The position numbers were made by a program, and so were the translations under genes. From Nitriliruptorales bacterium (GTDB lineage Bacteria > Actinomycetota > Nitriliruptoria > Euzebyales > Egibacteraceae): a stretch of DNA of 11,228 bases. Positions 1 to 5,927 of the stretch are shown piece after piece. The notes under the pieces are model-generated. The model saw nothing but the letters and a program-made list of their open reading frames with translations. It made no database searches and was not told the DNA's origin. How positions within the stretch are numbered: position 1 is the first letter of the stretch; the number at the start of each line of letters is the position of its first letter. The stretch covers positions 1-11,228 of the forward strand of contig SLAO01000039.1 of the NCBI GenBank assembly GCA_007126835.1. The letters run 5' to 3'.

Positions 1-402
1 CACCAGCAGCATCATCCCTGGCTGGCGGTCGCGCAGCTCCGAGAGCGCGCCGGAAAGGAACGGCCAACCCCCGTAGGCGAAGACGACGGTCCCCAGCACC
101 GGGGCCAGCAGTTCCGAGCCGGGGAAGGTCGGCGCCGTGTAGTTGAACCACTCTTGGATGCTTTCGGCCCACACCACGATCGGCACGGTCAGCACCAAGG
201 CGACCCAGAACCGCTCGCGGAACATGGCGGCGTGGTCGCCGTGGTCGCCGTGGTCGTGCCCGCCGTGGGCCCCGTGCTCTGCTGGGCTCTCGGAGGCGGT
301 GTGGTCGGCTTCTACGCGTGCACGGTCGGTCCCGTGATGTGCGTGGTCATCAGGCTCAGACTCCTCGGTGGAAGCGTGTCGAGCGCGCTGTTCGGAAGTC
401 AC
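1..402 (-). CDS. copB: CopB-like heavy-metal (copper) P-type ATPase, N-terminal 134 residues, cut by window edge
   Basis: This membrane pump should use ATP to export copper or a related metal. Only the first 134 codons are present; the phosphorylation and metal-binding segments lie beyond position 1. I read GTG at 402-400 as the start because AGGAGG (415-410) sits 7 nt before it. Residues 1-59 are hydrophilic and hold 11 His, with a HDHGDHGDH run at about 49-57. Membrane segments follow at about 63-80 and 98-115. The stretches FRERFWVALVLTVP, IQEW, FPGSELLAPVLGTVVF, YGGWPFL and ELRDRQPGMM match, from memory, the start of CopB-type (P1B-3) ATPases. The His-rich leader fits that group. It is divergent from a His/Met-rich exported protein, with a CsoR-like operator between them, which supports metal-induced expression. 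Metal specificity (Cu+, Cu2+, Ag+) cannot be judged from this part. Confidence 0.88.
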   Translation of the reverse strand, partial: MTSEQRARHASTEESEPDDHAHHGTDRARVEADHTASESPAEHGAHGGHDHGDHGDHAAMFRERFWVALVLTVPIVVWAESIQEWFNYTAPTFPGSELLAPVLGTVVFAYGGWPFLSGALSELRDRQPGMMLLV

Positions 403-416
403 AGCACCACCTCCTG

Positions 417-436
417 GGCCAGGCCAGGCCAGGCCT
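417..436. repeat. Short tandem repeat GGCCA x3 plus GGCCT
   Basis: Three GGCCA units (417-431) are followed by GGCCT (432-436). They lie just upstream of the AGGAGG of the leftward ATPase gene, in its presumed 5' leader. The repeat is short and may have no function. Confidence 0.6.
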
Positions 437-559
437 GATCCCCGTGGGAGCTGGCCGAGCCGTGCCTACGTCGTTCGCTGGCCGAGGCGCTCCTCGGCAC
501 CGTCCAAATGCCCCGTTGGTGGGTCATCGTCACATCGCCTCCTCGTAGCAGACGAAATC

Positions 560-587
560 ACCATACCCCCGTAGGGTAAATAAGCAA
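560..587 (-). promoter_or_regulatory. Candidate leftward promoter for the metal ATPase
   Basis: Read on the minus strand, TTGCTT (587-582) and TATGGT (565-560) are separated by 16 nt. The palindromic operator fills the spacer and touches the -10 box, the usual geometry for a CsoR-repressed promoter. The predicted leader to the GTG at 402 is about 150 nt. The hexamers are only moderate matches to consensus. Confidence 0.4.
564..578. promoter_or_regulatory. CsoR-like operator, TACCC-N5-GGGTA
   Basis: The 15-bp site has perfect 5-bp inverted arms, TACCC (564-568) and GGGTA (574-578), around CCGTA. CsoR-family copper repressors bind GC-rich inverted repeats with TA-containing ends of this kind, as recalled. 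The site lies between a CopB-like ATPase and a divergent His/Met-rich exported protein, which supports copper control of one or both genes. No csoR gene is in the window. Confidence 0.6.
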
Positions 588-627
588 CCCCGCAGTGCGT
601 TCTGTGCGCGTCCCCCATCACGGCATC

Positions 628-675
628 ACGTCGCGTTCACGGGTTCTTCACAGCCTCGGGGCAACGTCGCGTTCA
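628..675. repeat. 12-bp direct repeat ACGTCGCGTTCA, 36 bp apart
   Basis: Identical copies of ACGTCGCGTTCA occur at 628-639 and 664-675, upstream of the exported His/Met-rich protein. The start-to-start distance is 36 bp. They could be paired regulator sites or chance in GC-rich sequence. Confidence 0.45.
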
Positions 676-738
676 GCAACAGACCAGCGTGAGCTTGCCG
701 TGGGGGACTGCAGCCCTAGCGATGCGGAGGTGACCGAG

Positions 739-1077
739 ATGTCGGTGCGAGTAATGGTAGTGCTGACGGTCCTGGTGGGACTACTGGCGCTGGGCGGCGG
801 AGTCGCCCTCGCCAACGTCGTCGGGTCCGTCGCGGCCTGGCCGGGAATGGCCCAGCAGGACGGCTGGCTGGGTAACGCTGTTCACGGCTCGATGCACGGC
901 GGTGACGCCGACCACGACGCGATGCATGAGTCGATGGGTGACGCCGACCATGACGCGATGCATGAGTCGATGGGTGACGCCGACCATGACGCGATGCACG
1001 AGACCATGCGCGAGGCCATGCCCGCTGACCAGCAAGAGGAGTGCGACGCACACCACGCGGCCGTCCACGGCGAGTAG
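739..1077 (+). CDS. Small exported His/Met/Asp-repeat protein, putative copper or metal binding
   Basis: I do not recognise a named family. The ATG at 739 is chosen because GGAGG (726-730) lies 8 nt upstream and because it opens directly into a signal peptide: short basic start, hydrophobic core at about residues 5-23, and likely cleavage after ALA (residue 25). The mature part is about 87 residues with 11 His, 9 Met, many Asp/Glu and one Cys (in EECDAHH near the end). Residues 55-90 are three 12-residue repeats, GDADHDAMHESM, with only the last changed (HETM). Dense His and Met outside the membrane suggests metal binding, and the divergent CopB-like ATPase plus CsoR-like operator point to copper. 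It could buffer or scavenge copper at the cell surface. That function is inferred. The protein ends at 112 residues with no anchor. Confidence 0.72.
   Translation: MSVRVMVVLTVLVGLLALGGGVALANVVGSVAAWPGMAQQDGWLGNAVHGSMHGGDADHDAMHESMGDADHDAMHESMGDADHDAMHETMREAMPADQQEECDAHHAAVHGE
901..1008 (+). repeat. Three in-frame 36-bp tandem repeats
   Basis: Units at 901-936, 937-972 and 973-1008 encode GDADHDAMHESM twice and GDADHDAMHETM once. Units 1 and 2 differ by one silent base (CAC/CAT), and unit 3 diverges at its end. Near-identical DNA suggests recent tandem duplication, so copy number may vary between strains. Confidence 0.93.
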
Positions 1078-1095
1078 CCGCGCCCACCGGCCCCG

Positions 1096-1125
1096 TTGAC
1101 AGAACCGCCGCCGGGCCTCTAACGT
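1096..1125 (+). promoter_or_regulatory. Promoter of the 3-oxoadipate degradation operon
   Basis: A perfect -35 TTGACA (1096-1101) and -10 TAACGT (1120-1125) are separated by 18 nt, so transcription would start near 1132. It begins 19 bp after the upstream stop and feeds the CoA-transferase genes. The two IclR-type boxes begin inside the -10 and cover the start site. Confidence 0.6.
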
Positions 1126-1157
1126 TCGCGCTGAGAACGTATGTGCGCATCGCGAAC
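1124..1157. promoter_or_regulatory. Paired 15-bp palindromic boxes, likely IclR/PcaR-type operator
   Basis: Box 1 (1124-1138) is GTTCGC-GCT-GAGAAC and box 2 (1143-1157) is GTGCGC-ATC-GCGAAC; each is a near-perfect inverted repeat. The four half-sites read GTTCGC, GTTCTC, GTGCGC and GTTCGC. On the minus strand box 2 is GTTCGCGATGCGCAC, whose arms match the GTTCG-N5-CGCAC site I recall for Pseudomonas PcaR. The fourth gene of this operon is a PcaR-like regulator. A further lone GTTCGC half-site lies on the minus strand at 1176-1181. Overlap with the -10 and start site suggests repression lifted by an inducer, which is an inference. Confidence 0.6.
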
Positions 1158-1194
1158 ACCGCGACCGCGAGCACCGCGAACACAGGGGCCAGGC

Positions 1195-2025
1195 GTGGCC
1201 GATCTCGTGACGTTGCCGGCGGGGGTCGCCGCCCTGGTCGAGTCCGGTGACACCGTCGCGCTGGAGGGCTTCACCCACCTCATCCCCATGGCCGCTGGGC
1301 GCGAGCTGATCCGCCAGGGCCTGCGGGACCTCACGTTGGTGCGGATGACGCCCGACCTGGTCTACGACCAGCTCATCGGTGCCGGCTGTGCCGCGAAGCT
1401 GGTGTTCTCGTGGGGCGGGAACCCCGGCGTCGGCTCGCTGCACCGCTTCCGCGACGCCGTCGAGCACGGTTGGCCACGGTCGCTGGAGCTCGAAGAGCAC
1501 AGTCATGCGGGCATGGCCAACCGCTACGTCGCCGGCGCGTCGGGACTGCCGTTCGCGGTGCTGCGCGGCTACGCCGGCACCGACTTGCCCCACCACACCG
1601 GCACGATCCGCCCTGTCACCTGTCCGTTCACCGGCGAAGAGCTCGCCGCGGTGCCCGCGCTGCGCCCCGATGTCGGGATCATCCACGCCCAGCGCGCCGA
1701 CCGAGACGGCAACGTCCAGCTCTGGGGCATCACCGGCATCCAGAAGGAAGTGGTGCTGGCCTCCCGGCGCTCGCTGGTGACCGTCGAGGAGATCGTCGAT
1801 GAGCTCGACCCACTGCCCGGCGCGGTGGTCCTTCCGACCTGGGCAGTCACAGCGGTGGCCGAAGTGCCCGGAGGTGCGCGGCCGTCCTATGCCCAGGGCT
1901 ACTACGAGCGGGACAACGCCGCGTACCGGGCGTGGGACGCCACCAGCCGTGACCGCGGGGCCTTCGTCCGCTGGCTCAACGACGAGCTCGGCGTGGCGCA
2001 CACCGTGGCGGAGGACCGCGCATGA
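1195..2025 (+). CDS. catI: 3-oxoadipate CoA-transferase subunit A (CatI type)
   Basis: With subunit B this should move CoA from succinyl-CoA to 3-oxoadipate, the penultimate step of the beta-ketoadipate pathway for catechol or protocatechuate. The GTG at 1195 is preferred: AGGGG (1184-1188) lies 6 nt upstream and the protein then opens as ADLVTL, like CatI. An upstream in-frame ATG at 1141 would start inside the predicted operator. Recognisable stretches are DTVALEGFTHLIP, LTLVRMTPDLVYDQLIGAGCA, SWGGNPGVGSLHRFRDAVE, EEHSHAGMANRYVAGASGLPF, VTCPFTGE and PSYAQGYYERDNAAY. They match, from memory, CatI of Pseudomonas knackmussii B13. At 276 residues it is close to that protein. This is the GctA-like fold, not the shorter PcaI. 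It overlaps subunit B by ATGA. A different acyl substrate is possible, but the pcaF and regulator context favours 3-oxoadipate. Confidence 0.87.
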   Translation: MADLVTLPAGVAALVESGDTVALEGFTHLIPMAAGRELIRQGLRDLTLVRMTPDLVYDQLIGAGCAAKLVFSWGGNPGVGSLHRFRDAVEHGWPRSLELEEHSHAGMANRYVAGASGLPFAVLRGYAGTDLPHHTGTIRPVTCPFTGEELAAVPALRPDVGIIHAQRADRDGNVQLWGITGIQKEVVLASRRSLVTVEEIVDELDPLPGAVVLPTWAVTAVAEVPGGARPSYAQGYYERDNAAYRAWDATSRDRGAFVRWLNDELGVAHTVAEDRA

Positions 2026-2840
2026 AGCCCCGGGAACCCGAAAGCGCCCAGGGACGGTGGACGTCAGACGACATGATGACGGTCGCCGCGGCCCGAGCAC
2101 TGCATGACGAGGCAGTGTGCTTCGTCGGGATCGGGTTGCCCAGCAAGGCGGCCAACCTCGCGCGTCGCACGCACGCCCCCAATCTGGTGCTGGTGTACGA
2201 ATCCGGCACGCTGGGGTCGAAGCCGCCCGTCCTGCCCCTCTCGATTGGGGACGGGGTCCTGGCGGAGACCGCCGACGCGGTCGTCAGCGTGCCCGAGATC
2301 TTCAACTACTGGCTCCAGCCGGGGCGTATCGACGTGGGCTTCCTCGGCGCCGCCCAGATCGACCGCTTCGCCAACCTCAACACCACCGTGGTCGGCAGCT
2401 ACGCCGCGCCAACCACCCGCCTGCCCGGCGCCGGGGGAGCGCCCGAGATCGCCGCGTCGTGCCGGCAGGTCATCGTGGTCGTGCGGCACGGCACCCGATC
2501 GTTCGTCGAGCAGGTGGACTTCGTCACGTCGTTCGGCAACGGATCCGGGCCGGGCGACCGCCAACGCCTGGGACTGCGAGGGCATGGTCCCACCATGGTG
2601 ATCACCGACCTCGGGGTGCTGGCGCCCGACCCCGAATCCGGCGAGTTGGCGCTCGTGGGGATCCATCCCGGTGTCGACGTGGCCGACGTCCGTGAGGCGA
2701 CCGGATGGGGCCTCGTCGTGGCCGACGAGCTCACCGTCACCGATCCGCCCTCCGGCCACGAGTTGCAGGTCCTCCACGCGCTCGAAGCCGCCACGATCGA
2801 TGCGACCGCAGACCCCGCAGAATCCGCTGACCCCCGCTGA
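2022..2840 (+). CDS. catJ: 3-oxoadipate CoA-transferase subunit B (CatJ type)
   Basis: This subunit carries the catalytic glutamate that forms the CoA thioester, here expected at Glu60 in VYESG. The stretches MMTVAAARAL, FVGIGLPSKAANLAR, LPLSIGDG, LAETAD, YWLQPGRIDVGFLGAAQIDRF, NTTVVG, RLPGAGGAPEIA and ITDLGVL match, from memory, CatJ of Pseudomonas knackmussii B13. At 272 residues it is slightly longer than CatJ, because of an N-terminal extension and a low-complexity Ala/Asp/Pro tail. Its ATG overlaps the stop of subunit A, so the two are probably translated in balance. The stop codon lies inside a short CCGCTGA-based tandem repeat, so the last residues may vary between strains. Presence of the ESG glutamate argues for a true transferase rather than an IpdAB-like hydrolase. 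Confidence 0.88.
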   Translation: MKPREPESAQGRWTSDDMMTVAAARALHDEAVCFVGIGLPSKAANLARRTHAPNLVLVYESGTLGSKPPVLPLSIGDGVLAETADAVVSVPEIFNYWLQPGRIDVGFLGAAQIDRFANLNTTVVGSYAAPTTRLPGAGGAPEIAASCRQVIVVVRHGTRSFVEQVDFVTSFGNGSGPGDRQRLGLRGHGPTMVITDLGVLAPDPESGELALVGIHPGVDVADVREATGWGLVVADELTVTDPPSGHELQVLHALEAATIDATADPAESADPR

Positions 2841-2866
2841 CCCCCCCGCTGAACCCCCGCTGACCC
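2824..2866 (+). repeat. Four imperfect copies of CCGCTGA(A)CCC spanning the catJ stop
   Basis: CCGCTGA recurs at 2824-2830, 2834-2840, 2846-2852 and 2857-2863, with steps of 10, 12 and 11 bp. The catJ stop TGA (2838-2840) is in the second copy. Steps not divisible by three mean that a copy-number change would shift the reading frame at the C-terminus. The rest of the 69-bp gap is C-rich and leads to the pcaF ribosome site. Confidence 0.8.
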
Positions 2867-2909
2867 GGCCGATCCCCCGCCCACCACGCAGACCATCGGA
2901 GGACCGACG

Positions 2910-4112
2910 GTGAGCTTTCCGGCCTACATCTACGACGCGGTGCGCACGCCGTTCGGGCGCTACGGCGGCGCGCTGGCGGGCACGCGGCCCGACGACCTCG
3001 CCGCCCACGTCGTCAAGGCGCTGCTGTGGCGCAGCCACGACCTCGACCCCGCCGGGCTCGACGACGTGATCTTCGGCAACGCCAACGGCGCCGGCGAGGA
3101 CAACCGCAACGTCGCGCGCATGGCGGCCCTGCTCGCTGGGCTGCCCACGTCGGTGCCCGGGGCGACGCTCAACCGGCTGTGCGGGTCGGGGCTGGAAGCG
3201 GTCATCGCGGCCAGCCGCGCGGTCGCGGTCGGAGACGCGTCGGTAGTCATGGCCGGAGGCGTGGAGTCGATGAGCCGCGCTCCGTGGGTCCTGCCCAAAC
3301 CAGAGCGCGGCTTCCCCAGGGGCGACGAGACGCTGCACTCGACCACCCTCGGGTGGCGCATGGTCAATCCGGCCATGGATCCTCGTTGGACCGTGTCGCT
3401 CGGCACCTCGGCCGACTTGCTCGCCGAGTCCTACGGCCTCGACCGTGACGTCCAGGACGCCTTCGCGCTGCGCAGCCACCAGCAGGCGGCAGCGGCCTGG
3501 GACGACGGCCGCTACGACGACGAGGTCACCCCGGTGCTCGGCGCGGACGGAAACCCCGTGATCGCGCGGGATGAGACCGTCCGCGCCGACACCTCGCTGG
3601 AGAAGCTCGCGAAGCTGCCCCCGGTCTTCCGAGACGGTGGAACGGTCACCGCCGGCAACGCCTCGCCAATGAACGACGGAGCCGGTGCGCTGCTCGTGGG
3701 CGACGAATCCGCCGAGCGGCGCATCGGTCGCCCGCCGCTGGCCCGCATCGCCGCGCGGGGGGTGTCCGCGGTGGACCCCGATGTGTTCGGCATCGGCCCG
3801 GTTGCCGCCGCCGAGACCGCCCTCGAACGCGCCGGTGTTGCGTGGGACGACCTGACCGCGGTGGAGCTCAACGAGGCCTTCGCGAGCCAATCGCTGGCCT
3901 GCCTCGCGGACTGGCCTGGTCTCGACCCCGAAATCGTCAATCCCAACGGGGGAGCCATCGCCATCGGGCATCCGTTGGGGGCATCGGGTGTCCGCGTGGT
4001 CGGCACACTGGCCCATGAGCTGGCCCGCCGCGGCGGCGGGTGGGGGCTGGCCGCCGTGTGCATCGGCGCGGGCCAGGGCCTGGCGGTCGTCCTGGAGGGG
4101 TACCCGGCGTGA
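2910..4112 (+). CDS. pcaF: 3-oxoadipyl-CoA thiolase (beta-ketoadipyl-CoA thiolase)
   Basis: This cytosolic thiolase cleaves 3-oxoadipyl-CoA with CoA to succinyl-CoA and acetyl-CoA, the last pathway step. The GTG start at 2910 has GGAGG (2898-2902) 7 nt upstream. At 400 residues it has the normal PcaF length. The nucleophile is Cys91 in NRLCGSGLEA; His354 in GHPLGASG and Cys384 in VCIGAGQG complete the active site. VRTPFGRYGGAL near the start, AGEDNRNVARMA at about 61-72 and GGVESMSRAPWVL are typical of PcaF and its paralogue PaaJ. The neighbouring CoA-transferase and PcaR-like regulator favour PcaF. It follows catJ by 69 bp, and its stop overlaps the next start in GTGA. Confidence 0.93.
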   Translation: MSFPAYIYDAVRTPFGRYGGALAGTRPDDLAAHVVKALLWRSHDLDPAGLDDVIFGNANGAGEDNRNVARMAALLAGLPTSVPGATLNRLCGSGLEAVIAASRAVAVGDASVVMAGGVESMSRAPWVLPKPERGFPRGDETLHSTTLGWRMVNPAMDPRWTVSLGTSADLLAESYGLDRDVQDAFALRSHQQAAAAWDDGRYDDEVTPVLGADGNPVIARDETVRADTSLEKLAKLPPVFRDGGTVTAGNASPMNDGAGALLVGDESAERRIGRPPLARIAARGVSAVDPDVFGIGPVAAAETALERAGVAWDDLTAVELNEAFASQSLACLADWPGLDPEIVNPNGGAIAIGHPLGASGVRVVGTLAHELARRGGGWGLAAVCIGAGQGLAVVLEGYPA

Positions 4113-4918
4113 GCTCGGCCCCCGAGTCCGGCGCGACGCCACAAACGAACACCGGCCGCCGGGCTGAGCACGTGCAATCGCTGGCGCGCGGCCTGGCGGT
4201 CATCCGGGCCTTCGACGCCGAGAATCCCACGCTGACCCTGAGCGAGGTCGCGCGTCGCACCGACCTGACGCGAGCCGCGGCCCGCCGCTTCCTGCTGACG
4301 CTGGCCGACCTCGGCTACGTCCGGGCCGACAACCGCGGGTTCACGCTGACCCCGCGGGTCCTCGAGCTGGGCTACGCCTACCTGTCGGGCTTGACCCTGC
4401 CCCAAGTGGCCGAGCCACACCTCGAGCGGCTCGTCGCCACCGTCGGGGAGTCCTCGTCGGTGGCCGTGCTCGACGGCAGCGACATCGTCTACGTCGCTCG
4501 CGTAGCCGCGTCGCGCATCATGCGCGTGTCGATCACCGTGGGCACCCGCTTTCCGGCCTTCGCCACGTCGATGGGTCGGGTGCTCCTCGCCGGTGTCGAG
4601 CCGAGCGACCTCGACGCGCACCTGCCCGACGGCGGGATGGCGGCCCTGACCCCTCGCACGATCACCGAGCGCGAGGCCCTGTCGGCGGAGCTCGCCCGGG
4701 TCCGGGCCCAAGGCTGGGCCGTGGTTGACCAGGAGCTCGAAGCCGGCTTGCGCGCCGTCGCCGTCCCCATCCGCGACGCCGCAGGTGCCACCCTGGCCGC
4801 AGCCAACATCTCGGCCCACGCCAGCCGCCGGCCTCTGCGAGCGCTCGAAGACGAGCTGCTGCCCGCGCTGCTCCAGACGGCGCGGGCGATCCAGGAGGAC
4901 CTCCACGTCACCACCTGA
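4109..4918 (+). CDS. pcaR: IclR-family regulator of the PcaR/PcaU/PobR group
   Basis: This is a DNA-binding regulator predicted to control the operon it ends, with 3-oxoadipate or a related aromatic intermediate as the likely effector. The GTG at 4109 overlaps the pcaF stop (GTGA), with GGAGG at 4094-4098. It has 269 residues, usual for IclR proteins. A winged helix-turn-helix runs from about 25 to 85, with LTLSEVARRTDLTRAAARRF as the helix-turn-helix core, then LTPRVLELGYAYLSGLTLPQ as linker. The effector domain contains SSSVAVLDGSDIVYVARV, VGTRFPAFATSMGRVLLA and GLRAVAVPIRDAAG. These match the PcaR/PcaU subgroup from memory. The paired palindromes at 1124-1157 are the best candidate target. 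Whether it activates or represses is not shown by the sequence; the operator position suggests repression. Confidence 0.88.
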   Translation: MSSAPESGATPQTNTGRRAEHVQSLARGLAVIRAFDAENPTLTLSEVARRTDLTRAAARRFLLTLADLGYVRADNRGFTLTPRVLELGYAYLSGLTLPQVAEPHLERLVATVGESSSVAVLDGSDIVYVARVAASRIMRVSITVGTRFPAFATSMGRVLLAGVEPSDLDAHLPDGGMAALTPRTITEREALSAELARVRAQGWAVVDQELEAGLRAVAVPIRDAAGATLAAANISAHASRRPLRALEDELLPALLQTARAIQEDLHVTT

Positions 4919-5016
4919 ACAGCTCGCCCGAGGCGCACGCCGGAGTTGCCACGGGCAGCCGATGCGGGTAGGAGTGCCGGCGACAGGGTGACAACCATCA
5001 CGGGCGAGGAGCAAGC

Positions 5017-5844
5017 GTGGACACCGTGACCGCTCAGGGCATCGAGATACCAAAGCTCGGCTACGGCACCTACCAGCTGACGGGGCGCGACTGCCGAGAG
5101 GGCGTCGCCCACGCCCTCGAGGTGGGCTACCGCCACATCGACACGGCGCAGGGCTACGACAACGAGGAGCTGGTGGGCGAGGCGATCGCGTCCTCGGGCG
5201 TGCCACGCGCCGAGATCTTCCTGACGACCAAGCTGCGGCCTGACAACCTCACCGCCCGCGGGGTACGCACGTCGACCGAGGAAAGTTTGGCTCGCCTCGA
5301 GGCCGACTTCCTCGATCTCCTGCTGATCCACTGGCCCAACCCCGAGGTTCCGCTGGCCGAGACCCTCGAGGCCATGATGGGTCTGCAACAAGACGGGATC
5401 GTGCGCGGGTTGGGCGTTTCGAACTTCCCGCCGTCGCTGGTGCGCCAGACGCTGGCGCACACCGCGATCGTGGCCCACCAGGTCGAGTACCACCTGTACC
5501 TCTCCCAGGACGAGCTGCTGGCGCTGGCGCGGAAGTACGACCATGTGCTCACCGCCTACTCTCCGTTGGCTCGCGGAGACTTTCTCGACGAACCGTCGCT
5601 GGTGGAGATCGCCGAGGCGCACGACGCTACGCCGGCGCAGGTCGCGATCGCGTGGCTGCTCGCCCAGGACCAGGTCGTGGCCATCCCCAAGGCCACGGCT
5701 TTCGAGCGCATCGAGGAGAACTTCGGCGCTGCCCGCGTGAAGCTGTCCGCCGGGGAGGTCGAGCGGCTGGCGTCGCTGGACCGGGGCAGCGCGGGCCGCA
5801 TCGTCGAGCCGTCCCACGCGCCCGACTGGGAGCGGTCCGACTAG
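5017..5844 (+). CDS. Aldo/keto reductase, DkgB-like
   Basis: This NADPH-dependent reductase should act on aldehydes or ketones in the cytosol. The GTG start at 5017 has GAGGAG (5006-5011) 5 nt upstream. It has 275 residues, the normal length for the AKR5-like group. The catalytic tetrad is complete: Asp42 and Tyr47 (YRHIDTAQGYDNEE), Lys72 (LTTKL) and His105 (LLIHWP). GVSNFPPSLV, VAHQVEYHLYL, LTAYSPLARG and the cofactor-binding stretch VVAIPKATAFERIEENFGA are standard. The closest named relatives I recall are 2,5-diketo-D-gluconate reductases, but substrate cannot be assigned. It follows the regulator by 98 bp, in which I found no promoter or terminator, so it may or may not share the operon transcript. 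Confidence 0.9.
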   Translation: MDTVTAQGIEIPKLGYGTYQLTGRDCREGVAHALEVGYRHIDTAQGYDNEELVGEAIASSGVPRAEIFLTTKLRPDNLTARGVRTSTEESLARLEADFLDLLLIHWPNPEVPLAETLEAMMGLQQDGIVRGLGVSNFPPSLVRQTLAHTAIVAHQVEYHLYLSQDELLALARKYDHVLTAYSPLARGDFLDEPSLVEIAEAHDATPAQVAIAWLLAQDQVVAIPKATAFERIEENFGAARVKLSAGEVERLASLDRGSAGRIVEPSHAPDWERSD

Positions 5845-5862
5845 CCGGCACGCCAGGGCGCA

Positions 5863-5876
5863 GGCGGCTTGCCGCC
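5863..5876 (+). terminator. Weak GC hairpin after the aldo/keto reductase
   Basis: GGCGG (5863-5867) and CCGCC (5872-5876) pair around the loop CTTG, 18 bp after the stop. There is no T-run, so it is at best a non-canonical terminator. Confidence 0.25.
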
Positions 5877-5887
5877 GGGCACGCGGC

Positions 5888-5893
5888 TACCAT
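5888..5893 (+). promoter_or_regulatory. Possible -10 box for the response regulator
   Basis: TACCAT lies 34 bp before the GTG start in the 83-bp gap after the aldo/keto reductase. No convincing -35 is present, so the call rests on the hexamer and its location. Confidence 0.28.
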
Positions 5894-5927
5894 GCCCGGT
5901 TGGAGGACCAGTCGGTCAGGAGCAGAC

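Larger units (their letters stand above)
403..738. other. Divergent intergenic region between metal ATPase and exported His/Met-rich protein
   Basis: This 336-bp gene-free stretch separates two divergent metal-related genes. It contains a TACCC-N5-GGGTA palindrome, a candidate leftward promoter overlapping it, a short GGCCA repeat near the ATPase start, and a 12-bp direct repeat (628-639 and 664-675). Rightward open frames starting at 595 or earlier lack a ribosome site and show no protein-like character before residue 739, so I regard them as noncoding. No RNA gene was recognised. Confidence 0.7.

Noticed and set aside
634..650. PHO-box-like GTTCAC direct repeat
   Set aside because: The second half does not match and the 8-bp step differs from the 11-bp step expected for actinobacterial PhoP sites.
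595..738. Extended N-terminus of the exported protein from GTG 595
   Set aside because: No ribosome site, no protein-like composition, and it would bury the signal peptide; ATG 739 has GGAGG at 8 nt and opens directly into the signal peptide.
901..1008. CRISPR-like array from 36-bp repeats
   Set aside because: The units are directly contiguous with no spacers and are in-frame coding repeats.
781..4142. Very long minus-strand open frames opposite the exported protein and the catI-catJ-pcaF operon
   Set aside because: They are antisense to genes with clear family motifs, show no recognisable domains, and are expected by chance at this GC content.
4919..5016. Riboswitch or terminator between the IclR gene and the aldo/keto reductase
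   Set aside because: The sequence is G-rich, but I found no conserved riboswitch core and no convincing stem with a T-run.
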